Positions 43,571-52,233 are shown, counted from the stretch's first letter. The stretch: 64,000 nt of DNA from Paenibacillus paridis (GCF_006345825.1 NZ_VCIX01000088.1:1-64000), one strand, 5' to 3'. The notes: generated by a model from the letters alone, not told the origin. Made by a program: numbers and translations.

Positions 43571-44687
43571 TGTCATCGTCGTCGGCGCGGGCTCGATGGG
43601 CATGAGTGCCGGTTATGAGCTTGCGGCGCGCGGGGCAAAGACGCTGCTTATCGATGCTTTCGACCCCCCTCACTCGAACGGGAGCCATCACGGCGAACCG
43701 CGCCTCATCAGGCATGCGTACCATGGCGGAGACAACTATGTGAAGATGGCGCTGCGAGCGGATGAACGCTGGCTTGCGCTGGAGAAGGAAACCGGCCAAA
43801 AGCTGCTGGAGCGCTCTGGTGTATTGAATATGGCGGAAACGAGCTATTACAACTATGAAGGCAGGTTGGACGATGCGCGGGCGAATGGCGTGCAGGTTGA
43901 ATTGCTGAGTGCTTCAGAGATCAATCGGCGCTTTCCGGGCGTTCAGCTTCCGGATTCCTTTCAAGGCATGTATGAGCCGAATGCCGGTTACTTATACAGC
44001 GAACGCTGCGTGACTGCCTATAAGCAGCTAGCCATTGCAGCCGGAGCCGAGCTGCTGGTGAACACCTTCGTCACCGATATTCAAGCGACTTCTTCGAGAG
44101 TAACGGTATTTACGAAAGATGCTTCCTATACAGCGCCGCAAATTATTATTACCGTTGGCGCATGGTTCAATATGCTGTCCAATCACATCTCGCTGCCGAT
44201 CCGGGCCGTCCGTAAGGTCGTAGGCTGGTTTGAAACGAATTCGGCAGCATTCGATGCAGGCGTGTTTCCCGGTTTTACCTGGGGCGGCGCGGCAGGCGGT
44301 TATTATGGCTTTCCGAGCATACATGGCGCAGGAATCAAAATTGGCCGGCATGATACGGGAGTGGAATGGTCCCCGGGCGAGCCCATTGCGCCGTTCGGGG
44401 CTTACCCGGAGGACGAGGATGACCTTCGCCGTGCGCTCGACGCTTTTGTTCCCGGAGCAGCGGGGAAGCTGCTGCAAAGCGCGGTGTGCAAATATGAGTT
44501 TACGCCGGACGAGGACTTCATTATTGATGCCCATCCGGAGCATGCGAACGTGCTGCTTGCCGGAGGCTTCTCTGGTCACGGCTTCAAATTCGCAAGCGTG
44601 GTCGGCGAGATTTTAGCTGATCAATTGGAAAAGAAACCTACCGGCTATGATCTTCGACTATTCGAGCTAAGCCGTTTTGCTAAATGA
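43554..44687 (+). CDS. SolA/monomeric sarcosine oxidase-like FAD enzyme
   Basis: A 377-residue FAD amine oxidase: YDVIVVGAGSMGMSAGYELAARGAKTLLIDAFDPPH, NGSHHGEPRLIRHAYH (FAD and substrate region), GGFSGHGFKFASVVGEILAD (C-terminal FAD motif with GHGFK). It should oxidise an N-methyl or secondary amino acid, giving hydrogen peroxide. The start is odd: GGGGAGG (43538-43545) points to an ATT at 43554, which gives the family-typical N-terminus PKSYDVIVVG; an in-frame ATG at 43527 overlaps the upstream gene more but has no site at the right distance. The first later ATG is inside the FAD loop. Confidence 0.85.
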   Translation: MPKSYDVIVVGAGSMGMSAGYELAARGAKTLLIDAFDPPHSNGSHHGEPRLIRHAYHGGDNYVKMALRADERWLALEKETGQKLLERSGVLNMAETSYYNYEGRLDDARANGVQVELLSASEINRRFPGVQLPDSFQGMYEPNAGYLYSERCVTAYKQLAIAAGAELLVNTFVTDIQATSSRVTVFTKDASYTAPQIIITVGAWFNMLSNHISLPIRAVRKVVGWFETNSAAFDAGVFPGFTWGGAAGGYYGFPSIHGAGIKIGRHDTGVEWSPGEPIAPFGAYPEDEDDLRRALDAFVPGAAGKLLQSAVCKYEFTPDEDFIIDAHPEHANVLLAGGFSGHGFKFASVVGEILADQLEKKPTGYDLRLFELSRFAK

Positions 44688-44726
44688 GATGATCCATATT
44701 ATTGCCATTCATAAGGAGGAGCTTAC

Positions 44727-45221
44727 ATGAGCCAGTCAACTGTCGATGTTCAAGCGTATTTGCAGGCCTATGATCAAATCGAGCAAGAAATAGAGGGCCT
44801 GTCGGAAGAACAGCTCAAATGGAAGGCTGCTCCGGAGTCTTGGAGCGTGACGGAGGTGCTTACGCATCTGGTTGACCATAGCATTATCGTATCGTTCCGC
44901 ATTCGTGAAATATTGGCTGGCTCTGAAGTAAGGCTGCCGATCTTTAACCAGGACGCCTGGGTATCCGGCCAGCATGCCAATCAAGGCGATGCCAAAGACA
45001 TTCTTATTGCAGCGCGGGCGCTCGTTCAATACAATAGCCTGCTGTTTGGCCGCTTGACTGACGAAGAATGGAGTAAGACCGGCATCAACTTTAAAGGCGA
45101 GCCGGTGGCAATAGCCACTATTGTGCCTGCCTTTGTAGCTCACGTACAGAATCATTTGGCTCAAGTACGCCGAATTAAGCAGGGAGAATCAGAATCGCTT
45201 AACTCTAGCCGCGCGATTTAA
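44727..45221 (+). CDS. DinB-fold protein (possible thiol S-transferase)
   Basis: A 164-residue four-helix protein with the DinB/YfiT pattern: KWKAAPESWSVTEVLTHLVDHS early and FVAHVQNHLAQVRRIKQG late, giving the three metal-type histidines. Several DinB-superfamily proteins in Firmicutes are metal-dependent bacillithiol S-transferases. Its place in an operon for S-compound breakdown suggests a thiol-transfer or thiol-release step, but this is inference; many DinB proteins have no assigned role. AAGGAGGAG precedes the ATG by 6 bases. Confidence 0.8.
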   Translation: MSQSTVDVQAYLQAYDQIEQEIEGLSEEQLKWKAAPESWSVTEVLTHLVDHSIIVSFRIREILAGSEVRLPIFNQDAWVSGQHANQGDAKDILIAARALVQYNSLLFGRLTDEEWSKTGINFKGEPVAIATIVPAFVAHVQNHLAQVRRIKQGESESLNSSRAI

Positions 45222-45281
45222 ATCATCCCATGTGACTCGTATAACTTATACATTATTTTTCGTGGAGGAGGGTGAGGAACC

Positions 45282-45815
45282 ATGTCAGGTAAAGCCGTTA
45301 CCATTCGCCAGGCGGAACCTACGGATCGCGATGCGACCCGGGAGGTGCTGCTTGATGCATACGGACAATATGCTTCGGTGCTGTCGGAGCCCTATTGGAT
45401 TCAGTACAGGGACAGTATTTTGGCATCGGTAGAAGGCGCGGAAACGAAGGAGCGATTAGTCGCCGTACTGGACGGCGAAGTTGTGGGCAGCGTGTTTTTG
45501 TTCGATTCCTCTGAAGCTGCTTATGGACGAGAGGACCTTCAGATTCATTCTCCCATCATTCGCTTGCTCGCTGTATCCCAGAAAGCCCGCGGCTATGGCG
45601 TGGCAACAGAGCTTATACGGGCCAGCGCCAAGCTGGCGCGCGATTGGGGAGCGGAAACGCTGCACCTCCATACCTCCGACATGATGGACTCAGCCGTTCG
45701 GCTGTATGAGCGACTTGGCTTCGAGCGGGCGTTCGACAAAGATATTATGAATGGCGAGACACTGGTCAAAAGCTACCGGCTGCAGCTCAAGCAAGCGGCA
45801 TTGCTGGAAGTCTGA
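45282..45815 (+). CDS. GNAT-family N-acetyltransferase
   Basis: A 177-residue acetyltransferase with the acetyl-CoA loop VSQKARGYGVATELIRAS and a C-terminal DSAVRLYERLGFERAF, both characteristic of the GNAT fold. In the ytmI/yxeL arrangement this enzyme N-acetylates S-alkylcysteine so that the monooxygenase can act. A GGAGGAGGGTGAGG stretch precedes the ATG. A gap of 132 bases with no terminator separates it from the next monooxygenase gene, so it is probably cotranscribed. Confidence 0.85.
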   Translation: MSGKAVTIRQAEPTDRDATREVLLDAYGQYASVLSEPYWIQYRDSILASVEGAETKERLVAVLDGEVVGSVFLFDSSEAAYGREDLQIHSPIIRLLAVSQKARGYGVATELIRASAKLARDWGAETLHLHTSDMMDSAVRLYERLGFERAFDKDIMNGETLVKSYRLQLKQAALLEV

Positions 45816-45947
45816 TGGTTGAGTGACAAGAGTTAAACATGAAAGAATATGGCTGCTTTCTGTAGTAGTCCTGATTTTTGTTGGTGGAAGGTAACGTTGT
45901 TGGAGACATTCATGGATGATCATAATCGAATTGGGAGGTTGTTTATA

Positions 45948-47282
45948 ATGGCGAATCGCAAACAAATTAAGTTTGGCGCATTGATTCATGGAGTGGGAGG
46001 CAATGTGTCAGCCTGGCGTCATCCCGAGGTACCGGCGGATGCGAGCGTAAACTTTCAATTTTATAAGCAGCAGGCGCAAACGGCTGAAGCGGGGAAATTC
46101 GATCTTGTTTTTATTGCGGACGGCTTGTATATAAACGAAAAATCGATTCCGCATTTTTTGAATCGCTTTGAGCCGCTAACAATTTTATCCGCTTTGGCTG
46201 CGGCTACTTCGAAGATCGGTTTGGTCGGAACGCTCTCCAGCTCGTATAGCGAGCCATTTACCGTTGCACGGCAGTTTGGCTCTCTTGATCATATTAGCGG
46301 TGGCCGTGCCGGCTGGAACGTGGTCACTTCTCCACTCGAGGGCTCCGCAAGCAACTTCAGCAAAACCGACCATCCGACGCATGACGAGCGCTACAAGATC
46401 GCTGAGGAATACTTGGAGGTTACGCGCGGCCTATGGGATTCATGGGAAGACGATGCTTTTGTGAGAGACAAAGAATCCGGCGTGTTCTTTGATCCTTCCA
46501 AGCTGCACCGCCTGGACCATAAGGGCGAATATTTCTCCGTTCAAGGGCCGCTTAACATTGCCCGTTCGAAGCAGGGCCATCCGGTTATTTTCCAAGCAGG
46601 TTCGTCAGAGAGCGGCAAGAAGCTGGCGGGCAAAGCAGCGGATGCGGTCTTTACGGGTCATGAGAACATTGAGGATGCCAAAGCTTTTTATAAGGATGTC
46701 AAGGACCGTGCGGTAGCAGAAGGACGCTCTGAAGATGACATTGTAATTCTTCCAGGCATTGGGCCCATCATTGGGCGTACGGAGGAAGAGGCTGAGCGCA
46801 AATATCAAGAGCTGGCAGAGCTGGTTACGATTGAAAATGCGCTGAACTATCTGGGTCGTTTCTTTGAGCATCATGACTTCTCGCAATACCCGCTGGATGA
46901 GCCGTTCCCGGAGCTCGGCGATCTCGGACATAACAGCTTCCGCAGCGGTACCGACAAAATCAAGAAAAATGCCAAGGAACAAAACCTTACTCTCCGCCAA
47001 GTGGCGCTGCAATCGGCTACACCGCGCGGCCAATTCATTGGTACGCCTGAGAAGGTGGCTGATCTTATTGAGCAATGGCATGAAGAGAGAGCGGCCGACG
47101 GCTTCATTATTCATTCCTCCATTCCAAGCGGCTTGAACGACTTTGTTGAGCTGGTTGTTCCGATTCTTCAAGAACGCGGCATTTACCGTACGGAGTATGA
47201 ATCGGATACGCTGCGCGGCAACTTGGGTCTGCCTGTTCCGACTAACCGGTACACTAAGCAAAAAGAAAAAGTGAATAGCTAA
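45948..47282 (+). CDS. NtaA/SnaA/DszA-family FMN monooxygenase (YtnJ/YxeK-like)
   Basis: A 444-residue flavin-dependent monooxygenase. MANRKQIKFGALIHGVGGNVSAWRHPE, DHISGGRAGWNVVTSP, NFSKTDHPTHDERYKIAEEYLEV and KQGHPVIFQAGSSESGKKLA are typical of the nitrilotriacetate/dibenzothiophene sulfone group. In Bacillus salvage operons the related YtnJ/YxeK oxidise S-modified N-acetylcysteines. The ATG at 45948 has GGGAGG 9 bases upstream; the in-frame ATG at 45849 lacks a site and adds unrelated residues. Its stop overlaps the next start by one base (TAATG). Confidence 0.9.
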   Translation: MANRKQIKFGALIHGVGGNVSAWRHPEVPADASVNFQFYKQQAQTAEAGKFDLVFIADGLYINEKSIPHFLNRFEPLTILSALAAATSKIGLVGTLSSSYSEPFTVARQFGSLDHISGGRAGWNVVTSPLEGSASNFSKTDHPTHDERYKIAEEYLEVTRGLWDSWEDDAFVRDKESGVFFDPSKLHRLDHKGEYFSVQGPLNIARSKQGHPVIFQAGSSESGKKLAGKAADAVFTGHENIEDAKAFYKDVKDRAVAEGRSEDDIVILPGIGPIIGRTEEEAERKYQELAELVTIENALNYLGRFFEHHDFSQYPLDEPFPELGDLGHNSFRSGTDKIKKNAKEQNLTLRQVALQSATPRGQFIGTPEKVADLIEQWHEERAADGFIIHSSIPSGLNDFVELVVPILQERGIYRTEYESDTLRGNLGLPVPTNRYTKQKEKVNS

Positions 47283-48511
47283 TGGACAAAGCGAATCCGA
47301 TTTTTGCGCTGTTGGAGGCAAAAGAGCAGGAATGGATTGCGCTCAGGCGTGACTTCCATAGCCAGCCCGAGCTGCTCTATGACGTAGATCGGACTTCGGA
47401 ACGAATTGCAGGACTGCTTGAAAGCTATGGGCTTGAGGTGCAGCGCCAGGTTGGCAAACATTTCGGCAAAGGAGTCATCGGCGTGCTGCGGGGCAGTAAG
47501 CCGGGCAAAACGATCTTGCTGAGAGCCGACATGGACGCGCTGCCGATTCAGGAGCAAAATGAGGTGGACTATCGGTCCAGCATCGATGGTTTCATGCATG
47601 CCTGCGGCCATGACGCGCATGTGACGATGCTGCTCGCCGCGGCTTACGGCTTAAGCCGGTTCCGCGAGGAGCTTGCTGGCGAGGTTAGGTTTGTCTTCCA
47701 GCCAGCAGAGGAAGGCGCAGCGGAAAGCCCGCTGGACGGCAGGCTGCTAAGCGGCGGGCGCGATATGGTTGAAAGCGGGGCGGCGGACGGGATATCCGCC
47801 GCTTTTGCCTTTCACGTTTGGCCGGGCCTTCCGGTCGGCGAAGTCGCGGTTCACCGCAAGTATGCGATGGCGGCTTCCTCGCATTTCCAGGTCTCGTTCC
47901 GGGGTCGATCGGGCCATCACGGCGCCCAGCATTTAGCTGCCGATGCGCTGTTGATGGCAGCACATTTTGTGATCGAGACGCGTGCGGCAGTTGCCAGCGC
48001 GGTTAATCCTTTTGAACCGGTCGCGTTTGCTTTCGGCAGGCTGCAAGCCGGGACGGTCATTAACGCGATTGCCGAATCCGGCGCGGTCGAAGGAACCTAC
48101 CGTGCTTTCGAGCCGGATACGGTTGAGCGAATTCGAAGCATCATCGAGCAATCCGCAGCCTCCTGTGCTGAGCGTTTTGGCGGGGAAGCACAAACAAGGT
48201 TCCGAATGGGCAAGGCGCTCCTTAATGCGGAGAAAGCGGTGGAGCTAGTACAGCGTGCCGGCGTGAACGTGTTCGGCAGCGACAAGTCCAGCGTGCTTGA
48301 ACAGCCGAGCCTTGCAGGCGAGGATTTCAGCTATTATTTGAATCAAGCGCCTGGAGCGATGGTGTTGATCGGTGTGGGCAACAAGGACAAAGGAATCGTT
48401 CATCCGCTGCATCATCCGCAGTTCGATTTGGACGAGCGGGCTCTCGTCCTAGGTGCCAAGCTTCATGTGCAAATTGTGCTGGATACTTTTGCAGGCGGGC
48501 TGAACGGGTGA
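47282..48511 (+). CDS. M20-family amidohydrolase (YxeP-like)
   Basis: A 409-residue metal amidohydrolase, the second of the operon: DMDALPIQEQNEVDY, HACGHDAHVTM, FQPAEEGAAESPLDG, RSGHHGAQHLAADAL and LAGEDFSYYLNQ. It shares all metal ligands with the gene at 42380 but is clearly diverged, so the pair may deacylate different N-acyl substrates or stages. Start overlaps the monooxygenase stop. A terminator follows at 48533. Confidence 0.9.
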   Translation: MDKANPIFALLEAKEQEWIALRRDFHSQPELLYDVDRTSERIAGLLESYGLEVQRQVGKHFGKGVIGVLRGSKPGKTILLRADMDALPIQEQNEVDYRSSIDGFMHACGHDAHVTMLLAAAYGLSRFREELAGEVRFVFQPAEEGAAESPLDGRLLSGGRDMVESGAADGISAAFAFHVWPGLPVGEVAVHRKYAMAASSHFQVSFRGRSGHHGAQHLAADALLMAAHFVIETRAAVASAVNPFEPVAFAFGRLQAGTVINAIAESGAVEGTYRAFEPDTVERIRSIIEQSAASCAERFGGEAQTRFRMGKALLNAEKAVELVQRAGVNVFGSDKSSVLEQPSLAGEDFSYYLNQAPGAMVLIGVGNKDKGIVHPLHHPQFDLDERALVLGAKLHVQIVLDTFAGGLNG

Positions 48512-48532
48512 AAGAAAGGAAGAGGAGGAGGA

Positions 48533-48566
48533 AGAGCCGATGGAATCATTCCATCGGCTTTTCTTA
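48533..48566 (+). terminator. Rho-independent terminator
   Basis: AGCCGATGGAA and TTCCATCGGCT pair around TCA-type loop and are followed by TTTCTTATT. It ends the sulfur operon. Confidence 0.85.
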
Positions 48567-48819
48567 TTGAATGATATACAACCAGCTGATCTGGAAACAG
48601 CATGAGAGAGTAATGAGGGAAAGTACTGGTTGTGGCTAACTAAGCTGAGTAGGAGCCGGTTGGATGATGCAGCATGCTGATGACGGGAATTACAATATGC
48701 GTTGAAGGTGCGGTTTGCTCTTGTTGTGGGCACGCAGCATATGGCAGGAGCTGTTTTCTTTATCCAATCGGCTCTTCTTCCGCATCACGCCTTGAATGAT
48801 AGCTACTCCATTTGATTAG

Positions 48820-49010
48820 CTGGAATTTCTCCTGTAAATTCATTGATTCTAAGCTTTTCTGGGCATATAGCTGGAATTTTTCCTGTTAATTTATAGGGAA
48901 TGCCCGAAAATTAAAGGAAGTGCCAAGATTAACGGTACAAATTCCCTCTAATTTATGGGCTGAGCAAATAACGCTAAATTAACGGTACAAATTCCCGCTA
49001 GTTTAGCACA
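48820..49010. repeat. GGAATTTCTCC/AAATTCCCGCTA repeats
   Basis: The gap 48512-49530 has no gene I can support. It carries at least four degenerate units of the family seen at 36.6 kb, in both orientations: GGAATTTCTCCTGTAAATTC, GGAATTTTTCCTGTTAATT, AACGGTACAAATTCCCTCTA and AACGGTACAAATTCCCGCTA, the last two 53 bases apart. Confidence 0.65.
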
Positions 49011-49344
49011 ACTCAGCAGAAGCTTCTCCAGAGGTCGAGTGAAGGATAGATGTCACCAGTTACAGCTCAAGAGCGATCAATGTAGTTGGTTTAAAATAAT
49101 AATTTTGAAAGTATTTATACTCATACGGCTTCCACATAATAAAGTAAAGCTAAGCCGTACCGCGATAGGAGCAAAGAATCTAGGCCAGCATGCTCTAAGA
49201 ATTAGTTGCCATGTGGCCTATCTTGCACTTTTGCAGGACAGGGCCCTCTTATTCCTAATTTCTAAAGGTTATATTGTACAACTGCAGGATAAGAATGAGC
49301 AAAGGGCGCCAACGTGCTCAATAGGTGCTTTGAACAACGACTAT

Positions 49345-49460
49345 AATGCCAAAGTGCAGTATAGCTCGCCAAACAAGCTTCTATTGGATGAAGTTAATGC
49401 TAATGTGCAGTATAGCCCGCCAGCCAGCTTCAATTGTATGAAGTTAATGCCAATGCTCCT
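49345..49460. repeat. TGCAG[GT]ATAG repeats, ~50-bp tandem
   Basis: Two units of 51 and 50 bases begin AATGCCAAAGTGCAGTATAG (49345) and AATGCTAATGTGCAGTATAG (49396) and end GATGAAGTT/TATGAAGTT; a third decays after 49446. A further copy, AATGCCAAAGTGCAGGATAG, follows the IS remnant at about 49901. Single copies of TGCAGGA also lie at about 49231 and 49283. The 156-codon frame running through here is probably not a gene. Confidence 0.65.
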
Positions 49461-49530
49461 AGGCCCCCTAATTAAACTGGAGTCTTCCTATCCAAATCAA
49501 TTAAAATAAGGATAAGGGAGATGATTCGGT

Positions 49531-49854
49531 ATGGGTGGTAAGAGGTTGAAAGAGGAAACGCGTTTAAAAATTGTACGTGAGGCTTTGGCTGGTATTAAAG
49601 TAGGGGTGCTTGCTCGCCTGTATGACGTTCATCCTGAAACGATACGACTATGGGTCAGAGACCACCGTGACTCTATCCCACCAGAGGAAATTCCGATGAC
49701 TGGCGAACACCTCCAAGAACTCCAACGACTGCAAAATGTGGAGGAGCGTTACGAAAAAGCCGTGAAGGTGCTCGGTGAGAAAGAACTTGAGATCGAGATT
49801 CTGCGAGAATTGCTAAAAAAGAAAAACCCCGCTTATCTGAAAAATTCGAAGTAG
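49531..49854 (+). CDS. IS3-family transposase OrfA (orphan)
   Basis: A 107-residue protein with the OrfA helix-turn-helix (KEETRLKIVREALAGIKVGVLARLYDVHPETIRLWVRDH) and a C-terminal leucine-zipper-like coiled coil (EERYEKAVKVLGEKELEIEILRELLKKK). In intact elements OrfA is followed by OrfB through a -1 frameshift. Here an A6G slippery run lies at 49815-49821, but OrfB is cut off after about 22 codons, so the element cannot move alone. The site AAGGGAG precedes the ATG. Confidence 0.85.
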   Translation: MGGKRLKEETRLKIVREALAGIKVGVLARLYDVHPETIRLWVRDHRDSIPPEEIPMTGEHLQELQRLQNVEERYEKAVKVLGEKELEIEILRELLKKKNPAYLKNSK

Positions 49855-49898
49855 CACAGCTCTTCATTAAGCGGGGAGATCCAGCAGCATTGTATCAA
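49833..49898 (+). pseudogene. Truncated IS3 OrfB, N-terminal fragment
   Basis: In the -1 frame relative to OrfA the sequence reads LSEKFEVAQLFIKRGDPAALYQ, which looks like the start of an IS3-type OrfB. It then runs directly into the dispersed repeat beginning GTTAATGCCAAAGTGCAG. The catalytic DDE part is missing, so the element has been deleted at a repeat boundary. Confidence 0.65.
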
Positions 49899-49991
49899 GT
49901 TAATGCCAAAGTGCAGGATAGCTCCAGCCCCTCCCCGAACAGCAGCTTTGTCCATGCTATCCGAGCCATTCATAGTGCTGCATGCCAACGC

Positions 49992-50030
49992 AAAAAGCCG
50001 CCAACACCTCAAGGGGGAAGCGGCTTTTTG
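49992..50030. terminator. Bidirectional terminator
   Basis: AAAAAGCCGC and GCGGCTTTTT pair around a 17-base loop with A-run and T-run on the two sides. It can end the convergent DUF1877 gene. Bases 49899-50117 hold only this and the repeat copy. Confidence 0.75.
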
Positions 50031-50117
50031 TATTTTCATTACAAAATGACCTAAACTAATTTTCTAATCCAACTTTATTATTTAATGGCATACGCATCAA
50101 ACGATCTTAAAGCTTCG

Positions 50118-50603
50118 CTACATCATATATAAAATCATGCCATACCCTTTGCTTGCCGCATCGGTGTAATAATTGGCCACCTCATGGAAGTAGCTGAGCA
50201 CATACTCCTTGTCCTCTTCATCGTTCCATTCGGAGCCCGAGGGGTAGATTCCTTCTGCGCTAAGCTGCTCGGGATCGAAGCGTTTGTCGAGCTCCTCGTT
50301 ATTGATTTGGGAGAGCTCCTCGGCTACAGCCCTCACCTGCCCATCGGTCAAATATCTTGCGGGCCCGTGCCCCTCGTCTGCGCCGACAGGCGTCCCGCCA
50401 AGTATAGTATAGAGAAGCGGTTCTTCTCCATCGAAGGAGCTCCCGTTCAGCATGAAATGAATGGCATGCCAGGCTTTATCGATATCAAGTGCTTCTACAT
50501 CAAAATCCTCATGAACGATCACACCATTCAATTCATCCAACCGAGCAAGGAGTTCTTGCAACTGCGGCATCGAAACCTGCTGTAAATATCCTGTCATTCC
50601 CAT
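50118..50603 (-). CDS. DUF1877 (YfbM-like) protein
   Basis: A 161-residue soluble, acidic protein. LDIDKAWHAIHFMLNG, LLYTILGGTPVGADEGHGPARYLTDGQVRAVAEEL and a C-terminal YFHEVANYYTDAASKGYGMILYM match the DUF1877 family, whose function is unknown. No signal peptide or membrane segment. A possible sigma-B promoter lies upstream at 50643-50668, which would make it a stress gene. Confidence 0.8.
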   Translation of the reverse strand: MGMTGYLQQVSMPQLQELLARLDELNGVIVHEDFDVEALDIDKAWHAIHFMLNGSSFDGEEPLLYTILGGTPVGADEGHGPARYLTDGQVRAVAEELSQINNEELDKRFDPEQLSAEGIYPSGSEWNDEEDKEYVLSYFHEVANYYTDAASKGYGMILYMM

Positions 50604-50642
50604 CCATAAGTCCTCACTTTCATACTTTTGCTTGTATAATAA

Positions 50643-50668
50643 TTATCCTTATCATACGCTATTGAAAC
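50643..50668 (-). promoter_or_regulatory. Possible sigma-B promoter
   Basis: On the minus strand: GTTTCA, 14-base spacer, GGATAA, 40 bases before the DUF1877 start. The -10 differs from GGGTAT at two or three bases, so this is the weakest of the set. Confidence 0.4.
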
Positions 50669-50717
50669 AGTTTGAATAAAATAAATTCAAAAAGATGGAA
50701 GGGAAGGGGGAGTGGAA

Positions 50718-51005
50718 ATGAAGTTGAATGAAGCGGAAGTAGATCATCAACTAACGTTATGCGAGGGCTGGAAGCGGGAGGACAGCAAGTGGATCATAAA
50801 AAAATATCGTTTTCGTACATTTAGGGATGCCATGTCTTTCGTAAATGAGGTGGCAGAAGCTTCGGAGCTGCTGAATCACCATCCCTTAATTGCTATCGAT
50901 TATAAAATGGTAACGCTGCGTCTCACGACATGGAGCGCTGGCGGCCTGACAAGTCTTGATTTCAAGACAGCAGTTGCCTTTGATCAAGCTTATGTACGTG
51001 AATAA
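50718..51005 (+). CDS. phhB: Pterin-4a-carbinolamine dehydratase
   Basis: A 95-residue protein with the family core ASELLNHHPLIAIDYKMVTLRLTTWSAGGLTSLDFKTAVAFD, including the paired active-site histidines and the W/T-rich strand. It dehydrates 4a-hydroxytetrahydrobiopterin and so recycles pterin cofactor; bacterial members also occur without phenylalanine hydroxylase. The ATG at 50718 follows AAGGGGG at seven bases; an in-frame GTG at 50712 is too close to that site. A terminator follows. Confidence 0.9.
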   Translation: MKLNEAEVDHQLTLCEGWKREDSKWIIKKYRFRTFRDAMSFVNEVAEASELLNHHPLIAIDYKMVTLRLTTWSAGGLTSLDFKTAVAFDQAYVRE

Positions 51006-51045
51006 AAGCTACCGTACCACTCTTAACGCTCCAAACGTAGGCTCG

Positions 51046-51098
51046 CAAAAAAGCCACTATTCCAAGCCTGTACAAAGCTTAGGATAGTGGCTTTTTTC
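51046..51098. terminator. Rho-independent terminator
   Basis: AAAAAGCCACTATTCCAAGC pairs with GCTTAGGATAGTGGCTTTTT (small internal mismatch), with T-run on the plus side and A-run on the other; it can serve the pterin dehydratase and the convergent small gene. Confidence 0.85.
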
Positions 51099-51154
51099 AA
51101 TGTTATCGTTGGTAGAGACAAAAAGGAGATAGTTCTCCCTAGCTAATGAAACAA

Positions 51155-51286
51155 CTAAGCCTCCGGCTTATCCTTGCCACTAGCTTCTTGGCTAAGCTTT
51201 TCAAACGACTTCACTTTGCCATGAGGCTGCTGTGTATGCTTTCGTTGATGCCAAGCGTTCTCGCGGCGGTTTTTTGGCGATGACAT
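51155..51286 (-). CDS. Small basic protein, 43 residues
   Basis: MSSPKNRRENAWHQRKHTQQ followed by PHGKVKSFEKLSQEASGKDK is a hydrophilic, basic peptide with no membrane segment. A strong AAGGGGGG site lies 8 bases before the ATG, which is why I accept it although it is short; the longer in-frame ORF upstream has no site. Its composition recalls small spore or stress proteins of Bacilli, but I do not recognise a family. Confidence 0.55.
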   Translation of the reverse strand: MSSPKNRRENAWHQRKHTQQPHGKVKSFEKLSQEASGKDKPEA

Positions 51287-51378
51287 GATTGATCCCCCCT
51301 TTCCTCCTGTAGGGTGGCATATTACTGCCGATCTCATACAGAAGAACAAGGCGGGGGCCATATGCTCAAATAAGGTGC

Positions 51379-52233
51379 TTAAACACCGGAATAGGCTAGA
51401 AATCCGCCATCCACCGGGATGGTTGTGCCCGTCACAAAACCAGATGTTGCCTCATCGGCAAGCCATAATAAAGCGCCAAGCAGATCTTCCGGTTTGCCGA
51501 AACGGCGCATTGGCGTATGGGAAATAATTTTGCCGGAACGCTCGGTGAGCGAGCCGTCCTCATTCAAGAGCAGCTTACGGTTCTGTTCCGTCAAGAAGAA
51601 GCCCGGCGCGATTGCATTAACGCGAATGCCAGACTCCGCAAGGTGGACGGACAGCCACTGCGTAAAGTTAACAATCGCTGCTTTGGCTGCGCTGTATGCG
51701 GGCACCTTCGTCATTGGGGATGGAGCGCTCATGGACGAAATATTAATAATTGTCACACCGGACCGTCCCAGCATTTGCTCGGTAAACACTTGAGTAGGAA
51801 TAAGCGTCCCTACGAAATTGAGATCCATTACGCTGCGAAAGCCTTCCACGCTTAAATTAAACAGCGTTGTCATGCCCTCTGCATGCAGATGTTCCGGTTT
51901 GAATGTCTCGTTCGTCGTATTGGCACTGGGATGATTGCCGCCGGCCCCATTGATCAAAATATCGCAAGGGCCCAGCTCTGCCAGAACCTTCGCGCCTGCA
52001 GACTGCGTGCTCTCGACACTGGTGACATCGCACGAAACCGCAATGGCTACTCCGCCAGCAGCGCGTATCTCCTCAGCGACGGCAGTGCCTTTCTCCAATG
52101 TGCGATTCAGAATCGCCACCTTGGCTCCTTGACGGGCAAGCTCAAGCGCCATCACTCGGCATAATACGCCCGCGCCTCCCGTAACGACGGCTACCTTGCC
52201 TGCTAACGATTCATGCTTGGGAAGCTGAGTCAT
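51379..52233 (-). CDS. uxuB: SDR-type D-mannonate oxidoreductase (fructuronate reductase)
   Basis: A 284-residue short-chain dehydrogenase: cofactor motif VVTGGAGVLCRVMALELARQG, INGAGGNHPSANTTNE (a block typical of YjmF-like UxuB), catalytic Ser in ISSMSA and YxxxK in YSAAKAA, then PVDGGFLAYSGV. It interconverts fructuronate and mannonate in hexuronate breakdown. Start at 52233 overlaps the uxuA stop by ATGA; the upstream in-frame ATG is inside uxuA. Note the unusual glycine-motif end GVLCR where most SDRs have GxGxG. Confidence 0.85.
   Translation of the reverse strand: MTQLPKHESLAGKVAVVTGGAGVLCRVMALELARQGAKVAILNRTLEKGTAVAEEIRAAGGVAIAVSCDVTSVESTQSAGAKVLAELGPCDILINGAGGNHPSANTTNETFKPEHLHAEGMTTLFNLSVEGFRSVMDLNFVGTLIPTQVFTEQMLGRSGVTIINISSMSAPSPMTKVPAYSAAKAAIVNFTQWLSVHLAESGIRVNAIAPGFFLTEQNRKLLLNEDGSLTERSGKIISHTPMRRFGKPEDLLGALLWLADEATSGFVTGTTIPVDGGFLAYSGV

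Noticed and set aside
49039..49509. 156-codon plus-strand ORF before the IS3 remnant
   Set aside because: It runs through degenerate dispersed repeats, has odd composition and no ribosome site or recognisable domain.
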